A DNA stretch of 15,194 nucleotides from an uncultured bacterium (GTDB lineage Bacteria; Bacillota; Clostridia; Oscillospirales; Ruminococcaceae), in NCBI GenBank assembly GCA_905215965.1, contig CAJMSD010000019.1, positions 1-15,194 on the forward strand. The letters are read 5' to 3'. A program made the position numbers and the translations under genes. Numbering within the stretch: position 1 is the first letter of the stretch; each line of letters begins with the position of its first letter. The notes below the pieces were generated by a model, which did no database searches, was not told the origin of the DNA, and worked only from the letters and a program-made list of their open reading frames with translations. Positions 14,804 to 15,194 of this stretch are shown one piece after another.

Positions 14804-15194
14804 ATGCATATGCTACCGGAAGAAGAACGCAAACAGATCATCGGCCTCGTGCAGCGCGAGGTCGTGCCGGCTATCGGCTGTACCGAGCCGATCGCCGTGG
14901 CATTGTGTACGGCGCGTGCCGCCGAGACGCTGGGCTGCCGGCCCGAGCGGATCGACGTGCGGTTGAGCGCCAACATCCTCAAGAACGCCATGGGCGTGGG
15001 CATCCCCGGCACGGGGATGATCGGCCTGCCGATTGCCGTGGCGCTCGGTGCGACGATCGGCCGCTCGGAATACCAGTTGGAGGTGCTGCGCGATGTGACG
15101 CCCGAGGCCGTGGCCGAGGGGCGCCGCATGATCGACGAAAAGCGCATCGCCATCGCCCTGAAGGAGGGCATTACCGAAAAACTCTACATCGAGG
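14804..15194 (+). CDS. UPF0597 / cysteine desulfidase-like (L-serine dehydratase-like) protein, 5' part, cut by window end
   Basis: About 130 N-terminal residues are present; the family is about 430. The translated start reads (MH)MLPEEERKQIIGLVQREVVPAIGCTEPIAVAL, the hallmark opening of the UPF0597 (YhaM/CdsB) family, followed by SANILKNAMGVGIPGT and a Gly/Ala-rich helix. Family members include iron-sulfur L-cysteine desulfidases, which release sulfide, pyruvate and ammonia, and are related to bacterial L-serine dehydratase alpha chains; the Cys in GCTEP is a conserved candidate cluster ligand. The cytoplasmic location is expected, as no signal peptide is seen. Two in-frame ATGs (14804 and 14810) are possible starts with no clear Shine-Dalgarno to choose. 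The gene is strongly GC-rich and has its own promoter box divergent from Nudix. Confidence 0.88.
   Translation, partial: MHMLPEEERKQIIGLVQREVVPAIGCTEPIAVALCTARAAETLGCRPERIDVRLSANILKNAMGVGIPGTGMIGLPIAVALGATIGRSEYQLEVLRDVTPEAVAEGRRMIDEKRIAIALKEGITEKLYIE

Noticed and set aside
1..15194. CRISPR arrays, tRNA or rRNA genes
   Set aside because: No regularly spaced direct repeats and no tRNA-like T-loop or rRNA stretches were seen by reading; a covariance-model scan was not possible.

Overview
The window looks like a Bacteroidales chromosome, possibly Alistipes/Rikenellaceae-like. Supporting signs are the GC-rich coding at the right end, upstream boxes matching the Bacteroidetes -7 element TAnnTTTG, secreted proteins whose mature N-terminus is predicted to be Gln, and an integrase of the type common in Bacteroidales islands. 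The genus is an inference from style, not from a marker gene.

Left to middle (about 1-9,900): a type I (IC-like, EcoR124 family) restriction-modification operon, transcribed right to left. Its order is a small XRE-type regulator (9817-9623), hsdM (9619-8072), a RhuM-family gene (8064-7000), hsdS (7003-5778, split into two frames), hsdR (5803-2684), and a 706-residue protein with a probable PIN-like nuclease core, coiled coils and two membrane helices (2671-551). Spacings are 3 nt, 7 nt, a 4-nt overlap, a 26-nt overlap and 12 nt, so this reads as one transcript. It starts at a TAtcTTTG box with an overlapping palindrome and ends at a strong hairpin at 324-357.

The most interesting part is hsdS. 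It carries two features typical of switchable specificity genes. One is a run of nine G (coding strand) exactly at the junction between its two halves. The other is three perfect 12-bp repeats, encoding a repeated Leu-Glu-Ala-Glu unit, in the spacer helix. At the length seen here (G9) translation stops after the first target-recognition domain, giving a 196-aa half subunit. G10 or G7 would restore a 408- or 407-aa two-domain HsdS. The locus could therefore toggle between a half-HsdS (dimeric, symmetric target) and a full HsdS (asymmetric bipartite target), and could also change target spacing by changing repeat number.

Middle (about 9,870-11,800): a 600-bp non-coding stretch with several inverted repeats, then a tyrosine recombinase gene on the minus strand. 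A palindromic AT-rich element, GTTTACTTTA...TAAAGTAAAC with TATATA between the arms, lies just past the integrase stop. Two related copies lie at the other end of the hsd operon (233-282, 379-422), so these elements bracket the whole operon.

Right (about 12,050-15,194): two co-transcribed exported proteins share an N-terminal domain; one ends in an outer-membrane beta-barrel and the other in a DUF1566/Lcl-like domain. They are followed by a convergent Nudix hydrolase gene and, divergent from it, the start of a UPF0597/cysteine-desulfidase-type (L-serine dehydratase-like) gene cut by the window end. Base composition steps from AT-rich (the 706-aa gene, the hsdS target-recognition domains) through intermediate (hsdR, hsdM, integrase) to very GC-rich (Nudix and the last gene), consistent with a defence island next to core chromosome.
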